Assembly: GCF_029227915.1 (NCBI RefSeq)
Contig: NC_079889.1
Span: forward strand, 312,001 to 376,000
DNA length: 64,000 nt
Direction: 5' to 3'
From: Hydractinia symbiolongicarpus
Taxonomy: Eukaryota; Cnidaria; Hydrozoa; Anthoathecata; Hydractiniidae
Shown here: positions 21,907-32,537 of the stretch, one piece after another
Numbering within the stretch: position 1 is the stretch's first letter
Layout: the number at the start of each line of letters is the position of its first letter
Notes under the pieces: generated by a model
What the model was told of the DNA's origin: nothing
Database searches by the model: none
The model's input: the letters and a program-made list of their open reading frames with translations, nothing else
Translations under genes and position numbers: made by a program

Positions 21907-24021
21907 ATGGTGTTAAAAGAATTTTTATATGCTTCCATGTTAATCCTAGTATTACAATACTGCCATGGTAATTCTCTGAGCATAATTATTCCAGCCAATA
22001 GGCAGGACTGTCTATATATGGAAAAAGAACATGGTGACCGAATGTTTGTTGACGTGCAGGTGCGTGATTGGTAAAGCTTAAACATTTTCTCAGATAATAA
22101 TTTTTAGTAAAAAAAATTTCGATCCAATTTAAGCCTTAGCCATTTTTCATGGCACCGCATATGCTTTTAGAATTCTTTTTGCACGAATAAGTTAGAAATT
22201 TTTGCCTTTAAAGCGAGCATAAAAAGTAGTAATACTACCCGAGTTTGTCGTAAACGTATTTTTTTAAAGCAAAAACGTAAGAAAAAATAAAAAATAATGC
22301 AGCCTAGCCATAAAAGCGCCCTTTCTTTCTTTCGTCATAAGTAGGGTACTTGCGTATATCTCCCCCATCCCCCAGTACCAAAGTTCCTGAAAATGCAAGA
22401 TAGTGTTTCTTACAACTGTGAACCTGACGATTACATTAGGTGTTATGTGATTGGTCATGTTCAAAATTATTTTCTTTTTTACTCGGTTCCTTATGTTTTC
22501 TCCTGGCTGGAATCGTTTTAAAGATGTTCTCCATATTTAATCGAATCTGAGGCTACTTCTTATAAAAATTAATTTTATTATATTTAGATAACAGAGGGTC
22601 GTAAAATTGGTATAAGACTTATCGGTCCCCGACAAGAGATTATCCACAACGAAGAAAAAGTAGACGGTCTACGACTAAACGAAAAAGTATCGGCCCCGGG
22701 AGAGTATGCATTTTGCTTCTTAAATACACATTCTTATACGGAACCGGTCACGGTACATTTTGAATATGACATGCATGAGGAAGATGGCGGTCATGAAGCT
22801 AGGCTGGATAAACAAATCAAAGCTGAAAAGAGAAAGTTTGTCTTAAAACAGATGGAGAAAATGAAACCGAAGAATCAAATAGAAAGAGCTGCGCATGCGT
22901 ACGAGACACAAAAGGACGACATCGATAACAGCACAATGGGTGCTATACAGGTACTTCGGTTATTTAGTTTCATTATCTCCGCGTTGATCGGTCATTGTAT
23001 AAAACGAATACTCTGCGAAAAACTTTTGCCAAACAAAAAACTATATTTACAAAGAAGGCATGAAATAAATTATCTTTCCTTTCTGACAAACAGTTGAGCT
23101 TCTTCTCATTAAATTAAGAAAATTTCTTCCAGATATGATGTCATTTACAATTCTATTTTAATTGACGTATAAATAACCTATTTTAGTGTGAAAATATTTA
23201 CTTGTTTAGCCCACAGGTATACTACGAATCAAGGCCATGGCATTAGTAACTTGGGGAAATTAAGTATATTAAAGAATGGGGGACTATTTTTTATATGTGC
23301 CAATATTTCTGACAACATATTTTTTATTTACCTGAAATGAGTTTGTATCGAGACATTTTACAACGATCAAGTTTCATCACCAAGCATGAGTGGTTCAATA
23401 TATAGGACCCACAGACACTTTACCCCTCCTCATTGCTACTCCAAACACGTTCAGGTTTAATAGGGTTAAGCCTTAAGAAAGATTTAAGAAGTCCTTAAGC
23501 TTGCCAGAATTATTCTCTTCTGAAATAGGTATAAGATAGTATAGTGGTAGCGCATTCGTCTTGTAATCGTATGGTTTCAGGTTCGAGTCCCCTCCTCGAC
23601 GGACTTTAATGTAGTATTCTCATCCCATTTGGTGCCATCTAATGACCGCTAATCAGCTTCTGTAGCAGGCGAGCAAGTTAAAGCAATGTTGTACGTATTT
23701 TTGGCAGTAATGTAAAGAGCCATGGAATCCCCCAAAACAATAAGACTTTTCGTTTTTTACTTCCTATAAAAGAATCGTTCTTTTTTCTTTCAGGAAACGC
23801 TAACGCTGTTGTCACTCAACCTCGACACCATTGATACGCACATGCGCAGAAGCACTGCTAAAATGGCGTTCTCACACTACCTGCAAAAACAAAACAATTC
23901 TTGGGTAGCCTACTTTTCATTTGCAACTTGTCTATTGATAATAGCAATGGGATGTATACAAGTTATTGTGCTGAAGGGATTATTCAATGGGAAAATGTCA
24001 TTGAAGATATGGCAATTTTGA
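21907..24021 (+). CDS. p24/TMED family cargo receptor, copy B (three exons)
   Basis: Predicted 247-residue type I membrane protein. Exons are 21,907-22,059, 22,588-22,950 and 23,794-24,021, with phase-0 GT-AG introns at the same places as copy A. A signal peptide (about residues 1-22) is followed by the GOLD domain with the cysteine pair DCLYME and YAFCFLN, then a charged coiled stalk (RLDKQIKAEKRKF onward). One membrane helix (AYFSFATCLLIIAMGCIQVIVL) precedes the tail KGLFNGKMSLKIWQF. The tail matches copy A nearly residue by residue, but the FF pair is LF and the dilysine is absent. The extra cysteine of copy A (SKCNVEERV) is missing. A 3' splice site lies 20 nt before the ATG. Intron 2 contains a SINE ending about 28 nt before the acceptor. 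No break is seen, so it should be functional. Confidence 0.9.
23530..23765 (+). mobile_element. tRNA-derived SINE, family S1, copy 1 (in intron 2 of p24 copy B)
   Basis: The head has A-box-like TAGTATAGTGG and a perfect B box GGTTCGAGTCC (about 23,580). A tRNA-like CTTGTAA anticodon loop suggests a Thr(TGT)-type ancestor. The acceptor arms do not pair, so it is not a working tRNA. The body (GAGCAAGTTAAAGCAATGTTG ... GGCAGTAATGTAA ... GACTTTTCGTTTTTTACTT) recurs at 57,405-57,605. Confidence 0.75.
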
Positions 24022-24029
24022 GATTAAAA

Positions 24030-26300
24030 ACAACTGTTTTTACGAATGTGTTTAAGATACGCGTAAAATTAATTTCTGTAAGGTGTCGGAGAAACTTATC
24101 TTGATTGATATTGTCATTTATATTTTATAATATATAGTCCAATATTTTATATTAGTTTTTATGAAAAAACGAGTTTTTGTATTACTAGCTTTGAAACAGA
24201 AAAAATAACAAGAATAAGAAACAATGTGGTAAAAACAAATCTAGTCTCTAGACCTTCTTTTTTCGTAGCTGACACGGAAGAAATTACTTTTGCGACAGAA
24301 ATTTATCAGGGGATGTAGAGTAACACAATTTTGCAGAGACTGAATTAGTCCCCGACTAAGTACCGACATTATGGTTGAATGGTTGGTTTGGGAACATGTT
24401 TAACCGTATTCGAAACTGTTGCCATGGAGGATTATTTGTAAAGCCCTTAAAAAACCTGCCCAGAATAGGGTTGAAAAAAATCCTGTTGTTAATTGCGATA
24501 TTAAAAAAATAAAATGACTGTTTAAACATCTCAATGCGATGTTGGGTTGCAACTTCGTCCAACTGAATCGTTTTAAGCACGATTCTGGCTCAGCCCATTG
24601 TTAACCCCTCGCACGGGTCTCAACGGTATCCGGGCTGCAGTCAGGCGAAAACAACCGCACCGCTGAAGCGCCGTAGCTCCTGAGGACCATGTTGTCAGCA
24701 CTCCTCGTATTTTAGAAAAATAATGAATTGGACTACTCACCAGTATCGCACATGAAACATCTATGTCTTGTCCTTAATCACCAATTGCGGCTCAAACTTT
24801 ATGAAGCTTTTTATTTGTCGACTAAAAAAAGATCTTTTAAAAAGTGTGTCACACCGCAAGAGTTTTTTGTATAAGCTTGAAAATTTAGTCTGGAGTGTTT
24901 AGCGAGTGGCCCCGACGTTTTGTTAACTTAATATATAATCCATTTTAAAATCGCTTTCTGTGTACCCTATTCAGACAGACAACAAAGTACCCTAGCAATG
25001 ATTATTAATCTTTTCGCGCGTTTTTTCTTTTAAAGAGAGGTTTAGATGATGAAATAAAGAGAGGTTTAACAAGATAATTTAATTAATAAATAATAATAAA
25101 AAAATCTTTTCAGTGGTCAACATAAGGTAAGTAACACATCTCACAGACGAAACAAAAATAATTTCGTTAGTTTTATTAGTTCCAAAAATGCATTTTCATT
25201 TAGGACCTCTACAAATCAACGCTTTTGCAACAGCAGTCGAATATAGAACAATAGTTTCTAGTGCCCAGATTTATACAGGATAACTATTACTAATTTTAAG
25301 GCGTATTACTGTTTTTTCCTACACGCCATAGACTGACTGTTGTAACAGCAATTACCCTATATGTCCTCCCTTTGAACTGAACCTCCAACCCATGAATACA
25401 AAACTAAATCACATAACTAATAGTTCACACGCCTATTAGTAAAATCACTTCCGCCACTGCCCACGCTAGTAAATGTAATTTTAAAAAGACGATCTTTTTT
25501 GTAACCGTCAATCCTTACTTGTGTCCGTGACGTTGCGATTTAAAAAGGCACATTGGCTTGTTCTCGTTTAGCTAACTATTCGTTACCCATCAAAAAATCC
25601 ACGGGCTCGTCCGTCTTTAGATTATACGCTATTTCGTGTGCCAGTTGCACAATATTTTTTATGTGGACAGGCAGACAAAATACGGCTTTTATTATAGAGA
25701 TATGTATTGTTGAAAATGTCTGCTAGTGTTCTTCTCATACTGCCTACATATGCGAGTTAAATAGGCGCATGTCTTTCTAAACGAAACACCTATTGCTAAA
25801 GCCGGTACAAAAATGTCAAAATTTAGTTTTCAAACACTGGATGTAAGGGGCGACTTACAAGTGATAAATATATGTCAAGTCAGCGTTTAGATTTTATCAC
25901 CACACACGCAGTTCAGCAGGGATGGTTGAATGTAGACTATATGATCAAGACTATATTATATACTCTATTGAAAACAGTCTAGTTTCCCTTACGTTCTGTG
26001 AAACGTGATGGCAACAAATCAGTTTAAAAATTATTTTTATTCGCTTAAATTGTCCCTTTCCCCTCCCACTAAGGGCAAATTGACGTCGGATTTCGATTTG
26101 TAAGCCAAAAATTGTAACTAAATTTTAAAGCGTCCTTTCAACCCTGCTGTATGTTTGATTAAATAACTAGAAAAAATTGCGTACATGCGTAAAACTATTC
26201 TATTTTCGGGCTCCAGGTAAAACATTGATATTAAGGATGGGAAATTTGTTTTGATACAGATCTTGTATATTTGTATTAAGATTAGCTACTTCGTATTTGC
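24030..26300. other. Gene-poor stretch
   Basis: No exon recognised. A GC-richer patch at about 24,595-24,720 stands out from the AT-rich background but shows no coding or RNA signature I can name. R2-type repeat sequence lies at about 25,600-25,700 (separate entry). Confidence 0.4.
25600..25705 (-). repeat. Dispersed repeat R2, copy 2
   Basis: AATCCACGGGCTCGTCCGTC, then TACGCTATTTCGTGTGC, GACAGGCAGACAAAATACGG and CTTTTATTATAGAGA: the reverse complement of the pattern at about 8,560-8,720. Confidence 0.65.
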
Positions 26301-26304
26301 ATTT

Positions 26305-26585
26305 TTTACGCAGGATAGCCTCTTCAATTCCTAATAGTACTGCTATCAATGAGAGTCCTGCGACGGGGTCCTAATGCATTTTAAGCTCCTATTTGGGCTA
26401 CGGAAGGCCTGCGAGCACAACAGCCGCTTAGCTAAGCAACTGCCTCAGATATCAATCTTATTCTTATTCTAAATACTAAGCAAGAAGAATATGTTCCAAC
26501 TTTCATACTCTCAGGCATGACACGACTGGGGATTAAACCAAAAGCTTCCACAATATAGGCGAACGCTCTACCAAACAATTCCAAA
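26305..26585 (-). mobile_element. tRNA-derived SINE, family S2, copy 1
   Basis: Read on the minus strand: a tRNA-like head (TTTGGTAGAGCGTTCGCC, then B-box-like GGTTTAATCCC, about 26,527-26,575). The body follows with GATATCTGAGGCAGTTGCTTA, CTGCGAGCACAA-type and GGACCCCGTCGCAGGACTCTC blocks. Collinear with 27,285-27,540. Confidence 0.7.
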
Positions 26586-27109
26586 AAATATTTAAAGTTT
26601 TGGGACAAACATAAAATATATACATTTTTTAATGCAACAAATTACAAAAAATCAAAGACATCGTCATAATTTACGGGCCTTTAATTCGAAATACATAAAT
26701 AAACTTGAAAAAAAAAACAGTAAAAAAGCGACAACAAAGCATACATAAAGATGTATAGATATATAAAATTTAATTCGCACCAGCTTACCATTCCACTGTC
26801 ATGTTCTTGAGAGTTTAAAAAGCGAGCACTGAATGTATGTTATATTATTCCCAGGGGTGTATATAAGTACGTGCAACGTATTAAAAACAACATTCTGAGA
26901 CTAATTTGGAGCACGAAGAACATTAAAAACTAAATACCTCTCTTGAGTTATTCATCCGAACAAAAATCAAGAATAACTAATGAGGGAATGATATCAGTGT
27001 GTTCTCCAAGCCGTTTTTTTAAATATTTGTTTTTGAAGAAAATTACAAACGGACAAAAAACTTACTGGAGAAAAACACGGGAATTTGCGTATCGTACATA
27101 TTCCCCGCA

Positions 27110-27250
27110 TCGGTCTTTCGTGCATAGTTTGTCGCAGCCCGTGGAAGATTTCACGGGTTCACAAGTCCTTGAAGTTTCGACCGTCGTAAATATTTCAGGT
27201 GTTGGTAGTTCGTGCTTTTTTGTCCGTCTGTTAGCAAAAAGAAATTATTA
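27110..27250 (+). repeat. Dispersed repeat R2, copy 3 (partial)
   Basis: CCGTGGAAGATTTCACGGGT, CGACCGTCGTAAATATTTC, GTTCGTGC and TTGTCCGTCTGTTAGC, followed by an ATT microsatellite. The same run of words occurs at about 40,155-40,250. Confidence 0.6.
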
Positions 27251-27284
27251 TTATTATTACTATTGAAATTGTTTACTTCAGTTC

Positions 27285-27540
27285 CCATTGGTACTCCTAT
27301 CGACGAGGGTCCTGCAAAGGGGGTCCTAGTGCATTTAAAAGTCCCATATTTGAGCTACATAAGTCCTGCGAACACAGCATTCGCTCAACTAGACAACCGC
27401 CTAAGATATCAATCCTATTGTCATACTAAGCAAAAAGAATAGATTCACACTTTTATAATTTCTGGCGTGACTCGGCCAGGGTTTGAACCAGGACCTCCCA
27501 CACTGGTAGCGATAGATCTATCACTGCTACCAGTCGGTAA
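27285..27540 (-). mobile_element. tRNA-derived SINE, family S2, copy 2
   Basis: On the minus strand the head holds the B-box GGTTCAAACCC (about 27,483-27,493) after a duplicated GGTAGCAGTGATAGATC-like segment. The body matches copy 1 (TTGATATCTTAGGCGG..., CTGTGTTCGCAGGACTTATG, GGACCCCCTTTGCAGGACCC). Divergence between the copies is substantial, so they are old insertions. Confidence 0.7.
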
Positions 27541-27790
27541 TTAAAGTAAGTTATTAAATTACTTTGCGGTGGGAGTGAAATAAAGCAAAATAAGACTATT
27601 ATTTAGGAGAAGTGCTGTTCCGTTTCATAAATTTGTGCTGAACCTATATGATCTCTATGTTTCATAACTCTCAGGCTATGTTAAAAATATCTCGTTTTCT
27701 TGATCAAAAAAGATTCGGTCTCTTCTTTGAAAGAATAAATGTCTAGTCCGTCCTTGTGAACATTAGAGTAAATATAATGTATTGATAACA

Positions 27791-29356
27791 CTTCTTTTGT
27801 TCAACGACATACATGCTCAATTTCAGCGTTCTAATTTATAAACCAACCTCATTCCCAGGGCTATTTGTCTCTCATCAGCACTGCGCTTATTGACAAGTAT
27901 GCAAAAAGAAGTCCTGGGATCTATAGAGGTTCATCTATAGACCTCTTGAGATAAACTCAAATGTATGAATTGATTAAATATTTTACAACTAAAAATGTTT
28001 ATATTCTTCCGCAAAAACGTACTAACTCGAATCTAGAGCCTGACAGCCGACAGTAGAGTTTTTGTGTCCCAAATATTTTCATCACTCCAACCACACAATA
28101 CACAATAAAAAGATAACGGTGGGTTCATTAAGAATTTTTTCGGTCTGTTTAGGCGTCGAAAATTTCAGCGTAAAGACAATTCTGGGCTTTGCAAAGATTA
28201 GCATTAAAAGAATCACAATGTCTGCTCACAAGATCATTTATTTTGTTATTTCTAAGGACGTGTTAGAATATCAAAAAAAATCTAATGCTACGTAAGATTT
28301 TTAAGGATTACCTTTCCATCATTTATTTAATACTTTGAATTGGGTTTAAAGGTAAAAGCAAATATATAAGGAGAACGATTATGTAAAAAAAAAAAATTAA
28401 AGAAAGCAGGACCATTAAAAAATATAATAGGCCTTTATTGAACAAAAAAAATGAGATGAAAGTACTATGTTCCATTCGGGAGAACATTAAGATTTTTGAA
28501 TTGTCTTTAGAGCAATTATGTAAAGTTTGTTTTGTAGGGTATGCGTGTTATTAGTTTGATCTAATAATGATGTGACATAGTTCACAAGGAAATATAATTA
28601 ATTTTAAAAATTATTTTTGACTTTAAACCCAATCCAAAGTAATAAATCCTAATGCCATAAACAATTTTAATGTTCTTATAAAAAAAATCGTATTACATAT
28701 ACTTCAAACGATTTGTCACAAAAAACTGCTTACATCCACCTAAATTAAATTTTGAAAGCCCCTCTGTATTAGAAATTAGGACGAAGACACGGTCTATTTT
28801 TGCAGTTTCCAGTGTAGAAAAAAGCGTAGTGTTGTGTATTACGCTCTTAGCCGCTTCTTAAAAAAATGTGTATGGAAACAAAAGTGCGGTCAATCCTTTT
28901 TACAGGCAGAGGGTCGGGCAGCACTTTAAGGCAGCACCAAACCTTGTCATCTTAACCCGAGGATGACAGGAGTCGCCTTTACCCGAGGACGACCATGGTC
29001 GTGCACTCTCGTCACTCAATTGTGCCGATTGTACACGAAATTCCTTGATAACCGACCCAGATCACGGACCACATTAATAGTTTTCTACCTTTCCGTGGTA
29101 CATGATGTCAGAAATTTTTATTTTAATACTTGTGGCTAGAACTACAGCGGAATCTAAAACCAAAGTTCAAAATTCCTTAAGGGAATTTCCTAAAATCAAA
29201 TCTGCTGGATCATAATATCTGAGTGTTCAATTATTTATGCATTGTAAGGGAATTCCCCGTATTATTTTTTTTCTGGTTTGTTTTCATAACAATAGAAATA
29301 TTTGTTGAATGTGAAATGTGAAATTGATGTAATAAACACCTTGATGTAATAAACAA
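27791..29356 (+). repeat. 1.4-1.6-kb direct tandem duplication, unit 1
   Basis: From CTTTTGTTCAACGACATACATG to TTGATGTAATAAACACC. Collinear and nearly identical with unit 2, which follows directly. It contains about 130 extra bases at 27,845-27,980 and about 45 at 28,815-28,870 that unit 2 lacks. No supported gene: the open frame at 28,062-28,295 is not kept at full length in unit 2's register. Confidence 0.9.
28880..29085 (+). repeat. Dispersed repeat R3, copy 1 (within duplication unit 1)
   Basis: AAGTGCGGTCAATCCTTTTT-CAGGCAGAGGGTCGGGCAGC ... CACCAAACCTTGTCATC ... GACGACCATGGTCGTGCAC ... GACCCAGATCACGGACCAC. GC-richer than its surroundings, with copies outside the duplication at 31.9 and 39.0 kb. 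Confidence 0.8.
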
Positions 29357-30740
29357 CTCTTTTGTTCAACGACATACATGCTTAATCTCAGCGTTTTAAT
29401 TGACAAACCAACCTTTTACAACAAAAAATGTTTATATTCTTCCGCAAAAACGTACTAACTCGAAGCTAGAGCCTGACAGCCTGACAGTAGAGTTTTTGTG
29501 TCCCAAATATTTTCATCACTCCAACCACGCAATACACAATAAAAAGATAACGGTGGGTTCATTAAGAATTTTTTCGGTCTGTTTAGGCGTCGAAAATTTC
29601 AGCTTAAAGACAATTCTAGGCTTTGCAAAGATTTGCATAAAAAGAATCACAATGTCTGCTCACAAGATCATTTATTTTGTTATTTCCAAGGACGTGTTAG
29701 AATATCAAAAAAAAAATCTAATGCTACGGAAGATTTTTAAGGATTACCTTTCCATCATTTATTTAATACTTTGAATTGGGTTTAAAGGCAAAAGCAAATA
29801 TATAAGGAGAACGATTATGTAAAAAAAAAAATTAAAGAAAGCAGGACCATTAAAAAATATAATAGGCATTTATTGAACAAAAAAAAATGAGATGAAAGTA
29901 CTATGTTCCATTTGGGAGAACATTAAGATTTTTGAATTGTCTTTAGAGCAATTATGTAAAGTTTGTTTTGTAGGGTATGTGTGTTATTAGTTTGATCTAA
30001 TAATGATGTGACGTGGTTCACAAGGAAATATAATTAATTTTAAAAGTTATTTTTGACTTTAAACCCAATCCAAAGTAATAAATCCTAATGCCATAAACAA
30101 TTTTAATGTTCTTATAAAAAAAATCGTATTACATATACTTCAAACGATTTGTCACAAAAAACTGCTTACATCCACTTAAATTAAATTTTAGACGCCCCTC
30201 TGTATTAGAAATTAGGACAAAGACACGGTCTATTTTTGCAGTTTCCAGTGTAGAAAAAAGCGTATGGATGGAAACAAAAGTGCGGTCAATCCTTTTTACA
30301 GGCAGAGGGTCGGGCAGCACTTTTAGGCAGCACCAAACCTTGTCATCTTAACCCGTGGATGACAGGAGTCGCCTTTACCCGAGGACGACCATGGTCGTGC
30401 ACTCTCGTCACTCAATTGTGCCGATTGTACACGAAATTCGTTGATAACCGACCCAGATCACGGACCACATTAACAGTTTTCTACCTTTCCGTGATACATG
30501 ATGTCAGAAATTTTTATTTTAATACTTGTGGCTAGAACTACAGCGGAATCTAAAACCAAAATTCAACATTCCTTAAGGGAATTTCCTTAAATCAAATCTG
30601 CTGGATCATATTATCTGAATGTTTAATTATTTATACATTGTGAGGGAATTCCCCGTATTATTATTTTTTCTGCTTTGTTTTCATAACAATAAAAATATTT
30701 GTTGAATGTAAAATTGATGTAATAAACACCTTATAATATA
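29357..30740 (+). repeat. 1.4-1.6-kb direct tandem duplication, unit 2
   Basis: Second unit, from CTTTTGTTCAACGACATACATG at 29,359 to the AATAAACACCTTATAATATA region at about 30,735. An open frame at 29,400-29,774 (124 codons) spans the best-conserved part but has no recognised domain. Confidence 0.9.
30268..30480 (+). repeat. Dispersed repeat R3, copy 2 (within duplication unit 2)
   Basis: Same word order as copy 1, with scattered substitutions. Confidence 0.8.
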
Positions 30741-31916
30741 TACACGTTAAAGAAGTTTTGTGTTGAATTTGATTGTTTAACCATGGATATATCTATGGTT
30801 TAACTTACTATACATCAGCGGTACTTATTAAGCATACAATATAGAACGATTTTCCACTACAAACGAAGAAGAAATCAAGAATTTACAAGATAAATCACTG
30901 CTTTTGTATTGAATTAACATGAATATATTACTCTAAAATTTATTTTCTTTTATTTTCCTGAGGCGTGACATATCATCTCACGCATAATTTATCATAGATT
31001 AAAAATAATTTATTATGAATTAAAAGATCACAAATATTATTTTGCAAAAAAAACTTTGATGTTGAACCGTGATTGAAATTAAACAAGAAGTCCTGGGGGC
31101 TCTAAGAATTTCCGCTCGCTACTACTATTTGATGACAACCTGCTAATTCGTTGTGTTATTGTGCCAAATATTCGAAGAGGTTTGGTGCATGATGTATGCT
31201 GCATCTTACAACAAACGCAAACAAAACGAAACGTGTCATAATAAACTCACATTTTAAAAGAAATTGCTAACAAAAAATGCAGCCTATCATTCATGGTTGA
31301 AAGTCTTGCGATTGAATCGTTTATGGTCTTAAACAGCATTTAGTTTACAAAAAATCAAAATTTTGATGTCACCATCATGTTCAGCATACTTTTTTGTTAA
31401 CTGTGCCAAATTTTGTCGAAAACAAATACCATTTTAGCCTGAAACGTCATTTAGATGACTTACTGGTGCTTAGAGAGTTTGGGTACGAAGTTTAAATCTG
31501 TGACGTTGCAATTGACCATCTGGGACAGGGTTAATTAGTTAGTCAGTAAGCAGTTGGAAACCAATACTATCTCCTCCTAGAGGAACGTGAAATCCCATGG
31601 TCGATTTTTTCTCAAAAAATGCTCCAAAAGAAAAAAACGACGGTTTTAAAGAATTTCCTACACCTTCGGGCGCGGAAATTCAACCATCATCTGCCGAGTA
31701 TATCAAATGAATTATGCTCTGTTTATATAAAAACTAGTTACCGCGCTTTTTCTCGAAATATATCGTCATATATAAAAAACACAAAAAAATATTTCCGATA
31801 TTTTTCTCGGCACTGTGCGATAACTCCTACATATTCCTATTTTGTTGTAATGATAAATATAAGAAACAATACACTGGCAGTTACACTGATATAATTGCAT
31901 GGCAATTTTTTAAAAA

Positions 31917-31985
31917 AAGAGTGTGGTCGATCCCTTTTACAGGCAGAGGATCGGGCAAAACTTTTAGGCAGCACCAAACTTTATT
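31917..31985 (+). repeat. Dispersed repeat R3, partial copy 3
   Basis: GTGTGGTCGATCCCTTTTAC, AGGCAGAGGATCGGGCAAAA and TTAGGCAGCACCAAACTTT match the first third of R3. Confidence 0.75.
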
Positions 31986-32180
31986 TTTAAGAGCAAAAAC
32001 CTGCTAAATAGTTACCCTACATTGTTTAAACCGTAATACGCGGCAAGTACCTAACGTTGCGTGTCTATAAAATTTGAAATCCAGTATCATTAATTAAGAT
32101 GAAAACTGTAGGAACTTCAAAATTAGTTACCATTTTAGGCCAGTTTGAAGTTATTTAAATCCTGATAGCTTATAGCAAGG

Positions 32181-32275
32181 CTTATTTATTAAACCAATTC
32201 GTGTCTATTACACCAAAGCGTATCTATTATACCAAGGCGTACCTATGATACCAGCGCGTATCTATTATACTACGG
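32181..32275 (+). repeat. 19-bp tandem repeat, five units
   Basis: Units start at 32,181, 32,200, 32,219, 32,238 and 32,257, of the form CGTATCTATTATACCAAGG, with exact 19-bp spacing. The first unit is the most diverged. The array lies just past the 3' end of the minus-strand membrane-protein gene. Confidence 0.85.
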
Positions 32276-32537
32276 AGGTTTACAGAGAGAACCTCCTTGA
32301 TTATACGTTTTATTTCTGCATGTGTAAAAACCGTTTGTATAAAAACATTGCGACTTTCCAAACATTTAGAAACATTTTAAGAACATTTCTATCGTATAGT
32401 TTTTTGCATAGAGTTACAAAACAAATAAAAAATAATACAGAATCAGATTGTAGAATTCGATTGTACTAATTGTACCAATTATCGATTCCAGAAGAAGACA
32501 AAGACATTGCACTTTCCTGTGGGTTACCCGTTATTCA

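Noticed and set aside
23535-23605. tRNA-Thr(TGT) gene
   Set aside because: A and B boxes are good, but the acceptor arms do not pair and the anticodon stem is weak. The downstream body recurs with a second copy at 57.4 kb, so it is a SINE head.
29400-29774. 124-codon ORF in duplication unit 2
   Set aside because: Lies in a non-coding-looking repeat unit, is disrupted in unit 1, and shows no domain or splice support.
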